From Dipteris shenzhenensis (taxonomy: Eukaryota; Polypodiophyta; Polypodiopsida; Gleicheniales), in the NCBI GenBank assembly GCA_047967505.1, contig CM106540.1: a stretch of 64,000 nt of DNA. One strand, 5' to 3'. Positions within the stretch are counted from its first letter, which is position 1, and each line of letters begins with the position of its first letter. The notes beneath the pieces were generated by a model. The model ran no database searches. It saw only the letters and a program-made list of their open reading frames with translations, and was not told the origin of the DNA. Both the position numbers and the translations under genes were made by a program. Positions 46,451-58,545 of the stretch are shown here, in pieces.

Positions 46451-48600
46451 CCCTTCTCCTTCATCAAGTAATGCCTTACTTCCTTGGTGTTTTTATCCTA
46501 CTTACTAGCCTTCCTATCTTGTTTATGGGCAATCAAACTACTTATGTTCGATACCATAGGGATTAAATTTGGAAAAACTCATGAGTTTTGAGTGGCCTTA
46601 CTCTTTGGAATTCTCTTCGGAACTCAACCCATTTATCTAAAGGTTTGAGTGCTCTGACTCTTTGAATTTTGTGCTTAAGTTCAACTTTTACATTTGCAAC
46701 AACATGCATTTTGATCTTATAAGATTGCCTCAAAGAAGCTTGGATGGACCAACATGAAATACTTCAATAGCATTTACATAAATCTATACTGACCAATTCC
46801 TACAAAGAGAAGTCTAGGTATAGATCTTAGTGGAGAGCATTCTTGGTGACTATGAAACCCTCCACTCTACCTCCTTCCATGAAAGGATTTTTGGTCTAGG
46901 AAGTGTTTGGGGAGGGTTAATGCACCACTTGGCACGTCTCCCAATAGCCTAACCCATTAGACCCATTCCATATTTTTGTGGGCAATAAGAGACATAGATT
47001 TAGCTTCCCTTACCTCTACCCTCTACACGCCTCTTGCACCCATCAATGCCCAAGGGAGGAAAACATTGCTCATGTAGAATGTTGGGATAGCATCCATGGA
47101 TACTGTTGTCACTCCACTTCAGTAATGTATTACTGTTCGACCAAACCAACATTGGCCCCTTGCAGATTAATCTCATGGATGGAGTTTACTAAAATGATCT
47201 TAATGATTAAACACTCATTCATGATTATTTTGCACACTTGATGTTGTCCATGCCTGGTCTTAATACCATCCGCCCTCTCTTGATACCAATCCTTGCAAGT
47301 CCTTTCTTTAAACAGATCAAAAAATGGTATTCTAACCTTCTCTAACAAAGCATGGTTGGCAGCCTAGCAAAGCAGTTCAAAAAAGATAAAATAGCTAAGT
47401 AGCTCTTCATTGTCATTAAGGCCCCAAATATCATCCTCAATATGTGCATAGAAGCTCCCTCAAAGGAAATTTCCACCCAAGTCACTAGGAAGATAGCTTG
47501 CCCTCCCAACAGGAGGATTTTGATTAAAATATTTTTTGTGATTCATCTATTCTACTTGAGCTAAAAAATAGGATAGCTCTCAGATGCATTTACTGCTCAT
47601 ATCACAATAGACTAGCTATGTTGGTAGGAAGTATATTTTCTGAAGTGTAGAAAACAAAAAAATTTACTACACAAAGCTAATAATTTTGGTGTGAGATATG
47701 ATTATTATGTTCCTATAGTTATTTTCTCAAAGAACTCTCAAACTACTATCCCAATAGAGGTAATTGAGATGGAACCTTGGCTGGCAAGACTTGGGTAATA
47801 ACCAAGAGAACATGGATGGGGGTGGATGGGGGTCCATCAAGGAGGAGGTGTTGACATGGCAACATAGGAGCAACCAGCTCTTCCTACTCTCCAACCTCCT
47901 CCAATGCACCCTTCATGGCAATCATCCCAATGGCTCCGTTCCCCTACAGATCGGCATCCTCTCTCACCTCTAAGGGTTGATTAGCACAAGACAATTTTGC
48001 TCCCTCCTCTTTAGCTTAGTGGTCGATGATAGCATCGTAATGGCTTAGAAGGGAACTATGTGGAGCTGTTATGCCAAGGGAAACAAAAAAAATGGCCCAA
48101 ATCAATCCCCTCTTGCTTAATCTCTTGCACCCACCTCCCACAAGCTCAACAACTTGAGATTGCTCTTTTGTTTCTTGTCATGCATGGAGTCCATGGAGAT
48201 ATTCTGAGTCCTTGTTTTGCATGAATGTAAGAAGCAGTTGGTGGGAAGCTGGGGAGAGAGGAAGAATCCTCTTACATCCATGAGTCAAGTCCTCTCTTGC
48301 CATGTGGCAATCCATCCTCCCTTTCTTCCATGTGGTAGCTTCCTCCTTCCTCCAGTCCAACTTCTCCTCTCCTTCCACGTAGCAACCTTTGCTTGAAGAA
48401 GTAGCTAGATATGGAAGGGAACTCTAAGGCCTGCAAGCCTAAAAGTTGAGGGTTGCCTGACTATGTTGTAATTGTCTCTCTATGAATCTAACTTTTCCTT
48501 TAATATAAATATTAATAAGAATTTTCCACCAAAAAAAAAAACATGCTGTTCCAACCACCGGGCTGGTACCCGATGGAATGCTATGGACATAAATTACCAA
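46451..48600. other. Unassigned DNA with a possible retroposon 3' end
   Basis: No domain recognised. At about 48460-48540 a segment ends ctttaatataaatattaata...ccaccaaaaaaaaaaa, which looks like the polyadenylated tail of a LINE or SINE. Confidence 0.35.
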
Positions 48601-48606
48601 TGGATG

Positions 48607-48718
48607 ATATGGCCATTGAGGGGTCCTCTTTAGGGACAAGGACCATATCGACATGCCATTGGACATATGTGGATTTGTAGATGGCCCTTGCCACTAAAGG
48701 GGACCCTCAAGGCCATAT
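48607..48718. repeat. Fold-back element (imperfect inverted repeat, about 25-bp arms)
   Basis: The left arm 48607-48633 (atatggccattgaggggtcc then tctttag) pairs with the right arm 48694-48718 (ctaaaggggaccctcaaggc then catat) with two one-base bulges and a substitution. The loop is about 60 nt. Confidence 0.75.
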
Positions 48719-49389
48719 GGACATGAAAGGGGACTCGCCAAGGGCAAATGATGTGAAATAAATGAACAAAAAATTCTATCATTATGGGACTACAATGTGG
48801 GTCTCACGTGACCCAGCCAACTAAGGTTTAGGTGGTTGCACAAAGAAATACATTCACTTGGTTTAGGAGTAACTATAACCATCTCTAAAATAACTCCATA
48901 GCGGGAGTCGCTCCCAGCCAACATCATCACCATCTTAATAACACAATGGTCACAAATCTAGATCTTCATGGATTTTTATGAGGCTAGATGTGCATGCTCG
49001 AATTTTTTCAAGTCTAGAACAGTGTGGGAAAGATGATAGTTGGAGACCTATAGGTAGATGATAGGTGGCGAGCTACGCGTAGATGACATGACAAACTGTG
49101 AATAGTCTGATGCATAAAGATGCAGCATAGAGACTGCATAAAGGAGGGAATAATTGCTTGTGTAGTAATGTGCGTTGAGCTCTGCAGTGTTCACAATAGT
49201 AAGTTTTGACAAAGTGTGTCTCATTGTTATGCCAATGTGGTAATAATTATGCTAGGAATAATTACGTTGGGAAATATTACCAATGCAGTAATAATTACAT
49301 TGGGAAAAATTATGGTTAGAGTACAACTTCACCCCAAATTCATAATTAATCTAGTGCTCTGTTCATTTTGATATAGTGTAAGTGCTCTA
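48719..49389. other. Unassigned DNA
   Basis: Nothing recognised apart from a short repeated motif (attaccaatgcagtaataattac-like) near 49235-49310. Confidence 0.35.
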
Positions 49390-49394
49390 GTGTA

Positions 49395-50343
49395 AGTGCT
49401 CTACTTTAGCAAAACTACTCTGTTTCAGCGTGTCTAAGTGCATGAATTCATCAACTGTAGATAAGACATCACCTCTAAAGTCTTTTGCCTTCATAGTACC
49501 ACTGAACTCATTCACTCTTGATAAGATGTTGACCACTTCTATAGATGATTGCATTGAAATCATCTAATTCTGAAGAGACAACACTTCTGATGCCTTTTCC
49601 TTTCTCAATATGCAAGAATTCATCCACTCCAAAGCAGGCATTGCTTCTTAATTCTTTATCTTTCTTGGTATCAATGAACTCTTCCACTCCTAATAAGATG
49701 TCACTTCTATACTTGAGTCCATTGAAATCATCCATGTCTGAAGGGACAAATCTTGGCTTGTAGGCATATTCTTTAAGTCCTTTGAAATTGTAGTATACTC
49801 TATCTTTATCATTGAAAACCACATGTCCCTTTTTGTTACTCATAATAGCCCGACCATTCAATGACATTGCGTTATCATCCATACCATCATTAGTAGCTTT
49901 CACAATCCTCATCTTCACAAATTACCAATGATCCTAGTGTTCAAACCCCAAAACTTGACCTTTTGCTATGTTCTTATTTGCAAATGATATCATTTGCAAA
50001 ATATCTCCCACACTGAAATCCAAAGAATTTCACTTTTTATTCCCGATGATATGTGTTGGATAAGTCTCATCTCTATCCCATGCAATAAATGATTTATTGA
50101 AAACATTATACGTCATAACATCTCCAAGGACTTCCATATCTCCACACTTATGCTTTAGCTCAACATGTGCACTAAGAATCTTTGATACAATAACTGCAAC
50201 CTTATCTTCACCAAGCATTTGAAGTGACAAAGAGAATTTGGATCACTATCATTGATTGTAGCAAATGCAACTACTTCTCTTTGGCAACATAATATCACCT
50301 CCATCCCAGGAATGAAATCTGTTGCCATCTTCCTGTGGAACAA
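49395..50343 (-). pseudogene. Hypothetical protein remnant with 20-residue tandem repeats
   Basis: The 5' part (ATG about 50328) reads MATDFIPGMEVILCCQREVV then AFATINDSDPN. After a frameshift (50235) it continues GEDKVAVIVSKILSAHVEL, then GDVMTYNVFNKSFIAWDRD. This G-x-EV-x-L...VA-x-AT...DP...IAW pattern is reminiscent of the DUF8039-like module of plant transposon-associated proteins (tentative). In the same frame, after three stops, comes VKMRIVKATNDGMDDNAMSL, then about six degenerate repeats of form S-x-(V/L)-(D/E)-(E/D)-F-x6-K-x2-R (DMDDFNGLKYRS, GVEEFIDTKKDKELRS, GVDEFLHIEKGKGIRS, ELDDFNAIIYRS, VNEFSGTMKAKDFRG, TVDEFMHL). The last two lie beyond a shift at 49515. It abuts the satellite array. 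Confidence 0.45.
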
Positions 50344-50576
50344 TTATAAAAAATATTAGTCTCTTTTGAATATTTTTCCTATTAAATGTAACTTTTTATT
50401 AAATTAATCTCTTTTATTTTACTTTTACTTTATTTTATTAAATTTTGATGGTGATACAAGGATATGGGTTTTCAATGATGGATTCATGTTTAGCATTTAG
50501 CTAATAGAACCTCTAATTTAAATTTATGATTATACAGTTTAGAATTATAAAAGATAGTATTAAGAATTTAGTATTG

Positions 50577-53500
50577 AGTTGCATGCAATGTGGTGTGCCC
50601 ATCCGATAAGTATTTGTTCGGATAACACACCTAGGAGCGTGTTTTTTTTACAGATGTGAATCACAATGAGGGAGAAACGGTGTTTAATGTAAGAATTGAC
50701 CATGAAAAGCATATCGGACGGGCGCAATACTTTGCACGTGCCTCAAACTAGGTGTTATTTACTTGCATGCAAAGTGGCGCACCCATCACATAAGTACTTG
50801 TTTGCGTAACACCTGGGAGTGCATTTTTTATAGTTGTGCGTGCATAACACTAGCAAAAAAACGGTGTATAATGCATGATCGACAATGCATAGCATATCTG
50901 ATGAGCACAATACTCTACACGCACCTTAATCTAGGTGTTATTGAGTTGCATGCAATGTGGCATGCCCATTCAATAAGTACTTGTTTGAATAACACACTTA
51001 GGAGCGTGTTTTTTTACGGATGTGCATCACACTGAGGCAAAAATGGTGTTTAATGCTTGATCAAAATTGCAAAGCCTTTCTGATGGACACAATACTTTGC
51101 ACATGCCTCAACCTAGGTGGTATTTACTTGCATGCAAATTGGCGTGCCCATCCCATAAGTACTTGTTCGCATAACATGCCTGGGAGCGTGCATTTTTACA
51201 GTTGTGCATAACACTAGGGGGAAAACGGTGCATAATGCGTGATCAACCATGCAAAACATATCTGATCGGAACAATACTTTGCATGGACCTTAAACTAGGT
51301 ATTATTGAGTTTCATTCTATGTGGCATGCCAATCCGATAAGTACTTGTTGGAATAACACGCCTAGGACATTGTTTTTTGATGCTTGTGCATGACACTAAG
51401 GCAAAAACAGAGTTTAATGCTTGGTCGACCATGTGAATCATATTTGATGGGAAAAAAACCATGCATAGGACTCTATCTAGGTGGTATTGACCTACATACA
51501 AAGTGGCACACCCATTGCATAAGTACTTGTTCGGATAACACACCTAGGAGTGCATTTTTTGACGGTGGTGTAGAACACAAGGAGGAAAATGGTGTATAAT
51601 GAGTGATCGAGCATGCAAATCATATCCGATGGAAACAATACTTTGCACACATGTCAAAATAGATGGTATTGACTTGTTTGCAAAGTGGCACACCCATCCG
51701 ATAAGTAGGTGTTTGGATAACACACATAGGACAGTGTTTTTTGATGGTTGTGCATGACAATAATGCAAAAACGATGTTTAATTCTTGATTGACCATGCAT
51801 GGCATATCCTATGGGCACAATACTCTGCAAGCACCTCAACCTAGGTAGTATCAAGTTGTATGCAATGTGGAATACCCATCCGATAAATACTTGTTCGGAT
51901 AACACACCTAGGAGCATGTTTCTTTACGGATGTGCATCACACTGAGGCAAAATCGGTGTTTAATGCTTGATCGACAATGCAAAGCCTATCCGATGGGCAT
52001 AATAATTTGCATGCATTGAAACCTAGGTGGCATTTACTTGCATGCAAAGTTGCACTCCCATAACATAAGTACTTGTTCGCATAACAAACCTGGGAGCTCG
52101 TTTTTTAACGGTTGTGCATAACACTAGGGGGAAAATGGTGCATAATGCATGACCAACCATACAAAGCATATCTGATGGGCACAATAATTTGCATGCACCT
52201 CAACCTAGGTGGTATTGAGTTGCATGCGATGTGGCATGCCAATTCGATAAGTACTTTTTGAGTAACACACCTAGGACAGTGTTTTTTGAGGCTTGTGCCT
52301 GACACTAAGGCAAAAATAGAGGTTAATGCTTGGTCGACCATGCAAATAATATTTGATGGGCATAATAATTTTCATAGGACTATATCTAAGTGGTATTGAC
52401 CTGCATGAAAAGTATCACGCTCATCCCATAAGTACTTGTTCGAATAACACACATGGGAGCACATTTTTTGATGGTGGTGCATAACACTAGGAGGAAAATG
52501 GTGTATAATGCATGATTGAGCATGAAATAATTTGCACGCTTCTCAACTAGTTGATATTGACTTGTGTGAAAAGTGATACCCCCATCCGACAAGTACTTGT
52601 TCGAATAACACACCTAGGACCGTGTTTTTTGATGGTTGTGCATGACTCTAAGGCTAAAACCATGTTTAATTCTTGATCAACCATGCATACCATATACAAT
52701 GGGCACAATACTCTGAACGGACCTCAAACTAGGTGGTATTGAGTTGCATGCAATGTGGCACACCCATCCGATAAGTACTTGCTCGGATAACACACCTAGG
52801 AGAGTGTTGTTAATGAATGTGCATCACAATGAGGCAAAACGATGTTAAATTCAAGATCGATAATGCAAAGCCTATCCTATGGGACAATACTTTGAAATTG
52901 CATCAACCTAGAAAGTATTTACTTGCATGCAAAGTGGCGCGCCCATCCCATAAGTACTTGTTGGAATAACTCACCTAGGACATTGACACTAAGATTAAAA
53001 TAGAGTTTAATGCTTGGTCGACCATGCAAATCATATCCAAAGGGAACAATACTATGCATGGGACTCTATTCTAGTTGTGTTGACCTATGTGCAAAGTGGC
53101 ATGCCCATCCCATAAGTACTTATTCGGATAACACACTTGGGAGCACGTTTTTTGACGGTGGTGCATAACAATAGGAGGAAAACGGTGTATAATGCCTAAT
53201 CGAGCATGCAAATCATATCCGATGGAAAAAATACTTTGTACATGTCTCAACCTAGATTGTATTGACTTTCATGCAAATTGATGCCCCCATTCGATAAGTA
53301 CTTGTTGGAATAACACTCCTAGGACCGTGTTTTTTGATGGTTGTCCATGACACTAAGGCAAAAATGATGACCATATACCATGGGCACAATACTTTTCACA
53401 CACCTTAACCTAGGTGGTATTGAGTTGCATGCAATGTGGTGTTCCCATCCGATAAGTACTTGTTCAGATAACACACACCTAGGAGCATGTTTTTTTATAG

Positions 53501-55812
53501 ATGTGCATCACACTGAGGTAAAAACCATGTTTAATGCTTGATCGACAATGAAAAGCCTATCTGATGAGCACAATACTTTGAACGCACCTCAAACTATGTG
53601 AAATTGAGTTGCATTCAATGTGGCATGCCCATACGATAAGTACTTGTTTGGATAACACACCTAGGAGAGTGTTTTTTTATGGATGTGCATCACACTGAGG
53701 CAAAAACCATGTTTAATGCTTGATTGACAATGAAAAGCCTATCCAATGGGCACAATACTTTGCACTACCTCAGCCTAGGTGGTATTTTCTTGCATGCAAA
53801 GTGGCGAACCTATCCCATAAGTACTTGTGTGCATAACACACCTGGGAGCACGTTTTTTGACGGTTGTGCATAATACTAAGCGGAAAATGGTTTATAATAT
53901 GTGATTGACCATGCAAAAGCATATCCTATGGGCACAATACTCTGCATGCATCTCAACCTAGGTGATATTGAGTTTCATGCAATGTAGCATGCCCATATAA
54001 TAAGTACTTGTTCGGATAACACACTTAGGAGTGTGTTTTTTTATGGATGTGCATCACAATGAGGCAAAAACGGTGTTTAATGCTTGATCGACAATGCAAA
54101 GCCTATCCCATGGACACAATACTTTTCACACACCTCAACCTATGTGGTATTGACCTACATGCAAAGTGGCATGCGCATCCCATAAGTACTTGTTCACATA
54201 ACACACCTGGGAGCGCGTTTTTTTACGATTGTGCATAACACTAGGGAAAAAACAGTGCACAATGCGTGATTGACAATGTAAAGCATATTCGATGGGCAAA
54301 ACAATTTTCATACATCTTGACCTAGCTGGTTTTGAGTTGCATGCAATGTGACACACCAATCTGATAAGAACTTGTTGTAATAACACACCCATGACAATGT
54401 TTTTTTATTCTTGTGCATGACACTAAGGCAAAAACGGAGTTTAATGCTTGGTCAACCATCCGATGGGCACAATACTTTGGACATGACTCAACCCATGTAG
54501 TATTGACGTGCATGCAAGGTGGCACGCCCATTCCATAAGTACTTGTTAGGATAACACACTTAGGAGTACGTTTTTTGAGGGTGGTGCATAACACTAGGAG
54601 GAAAACAGTGTATAATGCATGATCAACCATGAAAAGAATATCCAATGGACACAATAATTTGCACACAACTCAACCTAGGAGTTATGTAGTTGCATGCAAC
54701 TTGTTCGGATAACACACCTAGGACTGTGTTTTTTTACGGATGTGCATCACATTGAGGCAGAAACTGTTTAATGCTTGATCGACAATGAAAAGCCTATCCG
54801 ATGGGCAAAATACTTTGCACGTGTCTCAACCTAGGTGATATTTACTTGCATGCAAAGTAGGGTGACCATTGCATAAGTACTTGTTTGCATAACACACCTG
54901 GGAGCACGTTTTTTGGATGGTGGTGCATAATACTAGGGGGAAAACGGTGTATAATGTGTGATCAACCATGAAAATCATATCCAAAGGATACAATACTTTG
55001 CACATACTTCAACCTAGGTGGTACTGTGTTGTAGGCATAGTGGCACCACCATCCGATAAGTACTTGTTAGAAAATAATACACCTAGGACCATGTTTTTTG
55101 ATGGTGGTGCATAACACCAGGGGGAAAACGGTGTATAATGCATGATCGCCCATGAAAATCATATCTGATGGACACAAGACTTTTCACATGTCCCAACCTA
55201 GGTGGTATTTACATGCGTGCAAAATGGTGCCCTTATTCGATAAGTACTTATTGGAATAACACACCTAGGACCATATTTTTTTATGGTTGTGCATGACACT
55301 AAGGTAAAAACAATGTTTAATTCTTGATCGACCATACAAAGCATATCCGATGGGAACAATACTTTGCATGCACCTCAACCTAGGTGGTATGGACTTGTAT
55401 GCAAAGTTGCACAGCCATACGATAAGTACTTGTTCGAATAACATACCTAGGACCATGTTTTTTTATGGTTGCGCATGATACTAAGGCAAAAACGATGTTT
55501 AATTCTTGATTGACAATACAAAGCATATCCGATGGGCACAATATTTTGAACGTACCTCAACCTAGGTGGTATTGAGTTGCATGCAATGTGGCATGCCCAT
55601 CCGATAAGTACTTGTTCGGATAACACATGTAAGAGCGTGTTTTATTATGGATGAGCATCACATATGTAAAAATGGTGTATAATGCTTGATCGAAAATGGA
55701 AAGCCCATTCGATGGGCATAATACTTTGCACGTGCCTCAACCTAGGTGGTATTGACTTGGGTGCAAAGTGATGGCCCCATCCGATAAGTACTTGTTTGGA
55801 CAACATAGCTAC
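50577..55812. repeat. Satellite DNA array, about 30 monomers of about 182 bp with higher-order structure
   Basis: Anchoring on (c)cgataagtacttgttcgga gives about 30 occurrences between 50604 and 55777 at a mean spacing of about 178 bp; most intervals are 179-185 bp. Each monomer carries aacacacctaggag-gtgttttttt, gtgcat(a/c)acactgaggcaaaa, tgatcgaccatgcaa-gc-tatcc, gggcacaatactttgcac, a acctcaacctaggtggtatt block and cttgcatgcaaagtggc. Monomers fall into at least four variants by the tail word: B (gagttgcatgcaatgtgg), A (tttacttgcatgcaaag), C (tgacctacatgcaaag) and D (tgacttg-tgcaaag). Short frames on both strands repeat with the period and are not genes. Confidence 0.95.
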
Positions 55813-56110
55813 GAGTTTGTGAAGTTAGTAGTTTTAAAAAAGGCGTGATTCAATGGATAACCAATTTTGAGTAACAATTGACATTAGAAAATTATTTGTG
55901 AGGTTAGTAGTTTCAAAAAACTCATATTTATTATGTAAATAGTTGAGTCTATTTATTATGAAAATAATTGTGCTTAGGAGGATATTTATTGATCAAAAGA
56001 AAGAGAAGGGTGATGTTAGAAAACTATTTTTGAGGTTAGTAGTTTCAAAAAGAGCGTGTTTATTATGAAAACAATTCAGTATAATATTATGAAAACAATT
56101 GAGTATAATT
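55813..56110. repeat. Tandem repeat with unit gaggttagtagtttcaaaaa
   Basis: Three copies of gttagaaaa(c/t)tattt-tgaggttagtag followed by tttcaaaaa and tttattatg-aaa, flanking the satellite. Confidence 0.7.
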
Positions 56111-56710
56111 ACTTGAAAACAATTGCGCTTAGTATGAAAGAAAGAGAAGGGTGAAAGGAAAGGAAAAGGAAAAAGGCTAGTGAAAAGAAAGAAAAGAAAA
56201 AAGGAAAGAGAAGGGTAGAAAAGAAAAATCTTAATTTTTCCTAATTCATTCTTATCTCAATCAATTGGACGAAGAAGGAGAAAGACGAAGAATTAAGGAG
56301 AGTCTACATCCTATCTACAAAACCTTCAGCCAGCTTAGCCAGGTATGAAGAATTTATATTCATGTTTCCTTTTCTTAAATATTTAAAAAAGACAAATTGA
56401 GAGAGAAGAGAGAGGGGAAAATAATATTTTTGAGAAGGAGAGGGAGGCCATGGCCGACGGAAGAAGCAGGGATGATAGGAAAAGAGAAGAGAGGGGATGG
56501 AAGAGAGGAGGGGAAGGAAGACAAGAGTAGTGGGAGGGAGGGCGATGGGACCGAAGGAGACATGATGAAAGAGGCGACGGAAGGAGGGATGGGATGGGAG
56601 GGGGCATGACGAAAGGGACAACGAGAGGGAGGGGGCGCGATGTAAGAGATGATAGGAGATGACAGAAGGGATGATAGAAGGAAAGGGGGCACGATGCAAG
56701 GAGGGATTGC
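56111..56710. other. Purine-rich (GA/GGA) low-complexity DNA
   Basis: Long plus-strand purine runs (gaaaggaaaaggaaaaagg, gggagggag-type) with no coding support. The opposite-strand frame is Ser/Pro-rich low complexity. Confidence 0.5.
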
Positions 56711-56766
56711 ATCCCCTTCCCTTATTCCTTGGTGGCCGCGGCCGCCAGGGAATTAGGGAAGGGGAT
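56711..56766. repeat. 56-bp near-perfect palindrome
   Basis: 27-bp arms (atccccttcccttattcctt then ggtggcc, and its complement) are separated by 2 nt, with three mismatches. The centre is ggccGCggcc. Confidence 0.9.
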
Positions 56767-56799
56767 AATAAACTCCCTCCCCTCTCGGGTGGGCGATGT

Positions 56800-57085
56800 T
56801 GTGGTGATGTTGCGGTAGGGATGGACAATCGGACAGTGGGTGATGGACAATTGGATGGGTGGCGATGGACAATCGGATGGTGGGCGATGGACGGACATTC
56901 GAGCGATAGACGGTCGGGATGGCCGAACAGGCAATGGATGGCGGGGAGCGACGGACAATGCACGGGGATTGACGGGCTAACGAGCGATAGTGACGAATGG
57001 ACGATTGGGCAATGATGATGACGGATGGGCAATTCGGCGACGACAGACGAATGGCGATGACGACGGGCATTCATACGATGCATGA
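56800..57085. repeat. Degenerate (GATGGACAATCGGA)n repeat
   Basis: Many copies of (g/c)gatgga(c)aa(t)cgga-type words. The minus-strand His/Pro/Ser-rich frame across it (57116-56304) is a by-product. Confidence 0.7.
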
Positions 57086-57116
57086 CGAACATTCGGGCGG
57101 CAGACGTAAGAGGCAC

Positions 57117-57735
57117 ATGTGTGACTTTAGGTCATGGTAGTGGAGGGAGAGGAGGAGGTGGGAAGAAGTTGGGATTGATGAGTGAGGTAGAAGTGTCGTA
57201 CTATTTAAAAATATAAGAAAGAAAGAGTATCAGAAAGAGATCTCTTACCAGTGTACTATTGTCAGTAAGAGATCTTGGGAAAGAGAATGTTGTGCATGTT
57301 CAGGGGTGAGGAATGGATAAAATAATATAGGATGGAAGAATGTTTAGGAGAATGTTGGGTTTTTTGTTTAGGAGAATGTCGGCCCTTTTGTTTGTAGTTT
57401 AAATTCAAATCCTCCCGCACCTTTTGTTTACACTTCAAATTCAAATCTCTCGGGCAAATTTTCTCCTAAACTCTTCAAAAATTTGAATCCTTCTCATTCC
57501 GATTCTCACTTTCCTCTCCTCTTCTTCTCCTAATCGATGTTTTCCTCTCCCAATCTACTTCCCTCTTGATCTCCTCCTCCCCTAATCGACGTCCCTCTTG
57601 ATTATCATCAACCCTAAGAGGTAGAGATTTTCCTCTCTCCTCCCCTTACTGCCACTGCCTTTCGCTCCAAACCACCACCCAAATATCCATCGACCTCTTA
57701 AATTTTCATCGCTTAAATGTCTGTCGCCCACCCGA
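57117..57735. other. Unassigned DNA
   Basis: Repeated ctcctcttgat and cccctaatcga words near 57520-57600; no gene seen. Confidence 0.35.
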
Positions 57736-57737
57736 AT

Positions 57738-58060
57738 TATCGTCTCCCCTCCATCGCCCACCCGCCGTTAGGAGTGGGGATATTCCTGCACTTGCCATTA
57801 GGGGCTTCGCCCACCTGCCGTTAGGAGCGGGGATATTCCCCCACCCATTGCTGTAAGGGGTGTCACCCACCCGCCGTTAGGGGCATGGATATTCTCCCTC
57901 CCCTTATTTCCTGGCGATCGTGCCTACCATTAGGAGCGGGGATATTCCCCCACCCATTGCCGTTAGGGGTGTCACCGACCTGCCATTAGGGACATGGATA
58001 TTCTCCCTCCCCTTATTTCTTGGCGGTCGTGGCTGCCAGGGAATAAGGGGAGGGGCATTA
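57738..58060. repeat. GC-rich tandem repeat, about 50-60 bp units
   Basis: Units contain (c)gcc(g/a)ttaggagcggggatatt, ccccca and cccattgc. A longer period (about 115 bp) adds ggatattctccctccccttat and the palindrome arm. Confidence 0.8.
58006..58053. repeat. 48-bp imperfect palindrome, homologous to 56711-56766
   Basis: 23-bp arms (cctccccttatttcttggcg then gtc) are separated by 2 nt, with four mismatches. The same ttat-tc-tggcgg-c core as the palindrome 1.3 kb upstream. Confidence 0.85.
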
Positions 58061-58084
58061 TAGGGGGAGGGGGATTATAAGGGG

Positions 58085-58420
58085 AGAGGTTAATTAATTA
58101 GTTAGTTAAATAAATAAATAAATAATTTGTTAGTTAATTAATTATTAGTTAATCGAGTGAAAAGGGGAGAGGGAGGGGCTAATTAATTATTAGTTAATTT
58201 GAAACTAATTTTTTAAGTTTATAATTTTATTTTTTATTAGGTTGTATGTATTATTGAATTTCAATTTAAATATTTTTAAATAATGTATTTATATTTTTAT
58301 ATTTTAATTTATTTTAATATAAATATATATTTAAAGTAGTTGAATATATTTAATTTATTTTAAAATATTTTGCTAAATTAAATATACTTTAAATATATAT
58401 GAAATGAATAAAATTTGTTT
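58085..58420. other. AT-rich low-complexity stretch
   Basis: ttaattaatta/aaataaataa words and tttaaatat runs; over 80% A+T by eye. No gene. Confidence 0.7.
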
Positions 58421-58451
58421 ATAACTCTTGTGTTGGAGGCAACTTATTAAA

Positions 58452-58455
<4 letters not shown>

Positions 58456-58486
<31 letters not shown>

Positions 58487-58493
58487 TATATAT

Positions 58494-58534
<41 letters not shown>

Positions 58535-58545
58535 AACACACACAC
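58456..58545. repeat. Microsatellites (TA)n and (AC)n
   Basis: About 14 TA units, then gcatatatatgt, then about 23 AC units with one interruption. Confidence 0.95.

Noticed and set aside
49508-49918. Intact 136-codon gene
   Set aside because: The same frame continues upstream to 50230 with only stops in between and the repeat domain continues past its stop in another frame, so it is a decayed gene.
50763-55456. Many 60-110-codon frames on both strands
   Set aside because: They recur with the satellite period and diverge as the monomers do; not genes.
50577-55812. Possible CRISPR-like array
   Set aside because: Whole monomers, not short repeats with unique spacers; eukaryotic satellite.
56304-57116. 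270-codon minus-strand frame, Ser/Pro/His-rich
   Set aside because: It lies over purine-rich and GATGGACAAT-type repeats, overlapping frames are equally open, and no domain is present; low-complexity artefact.
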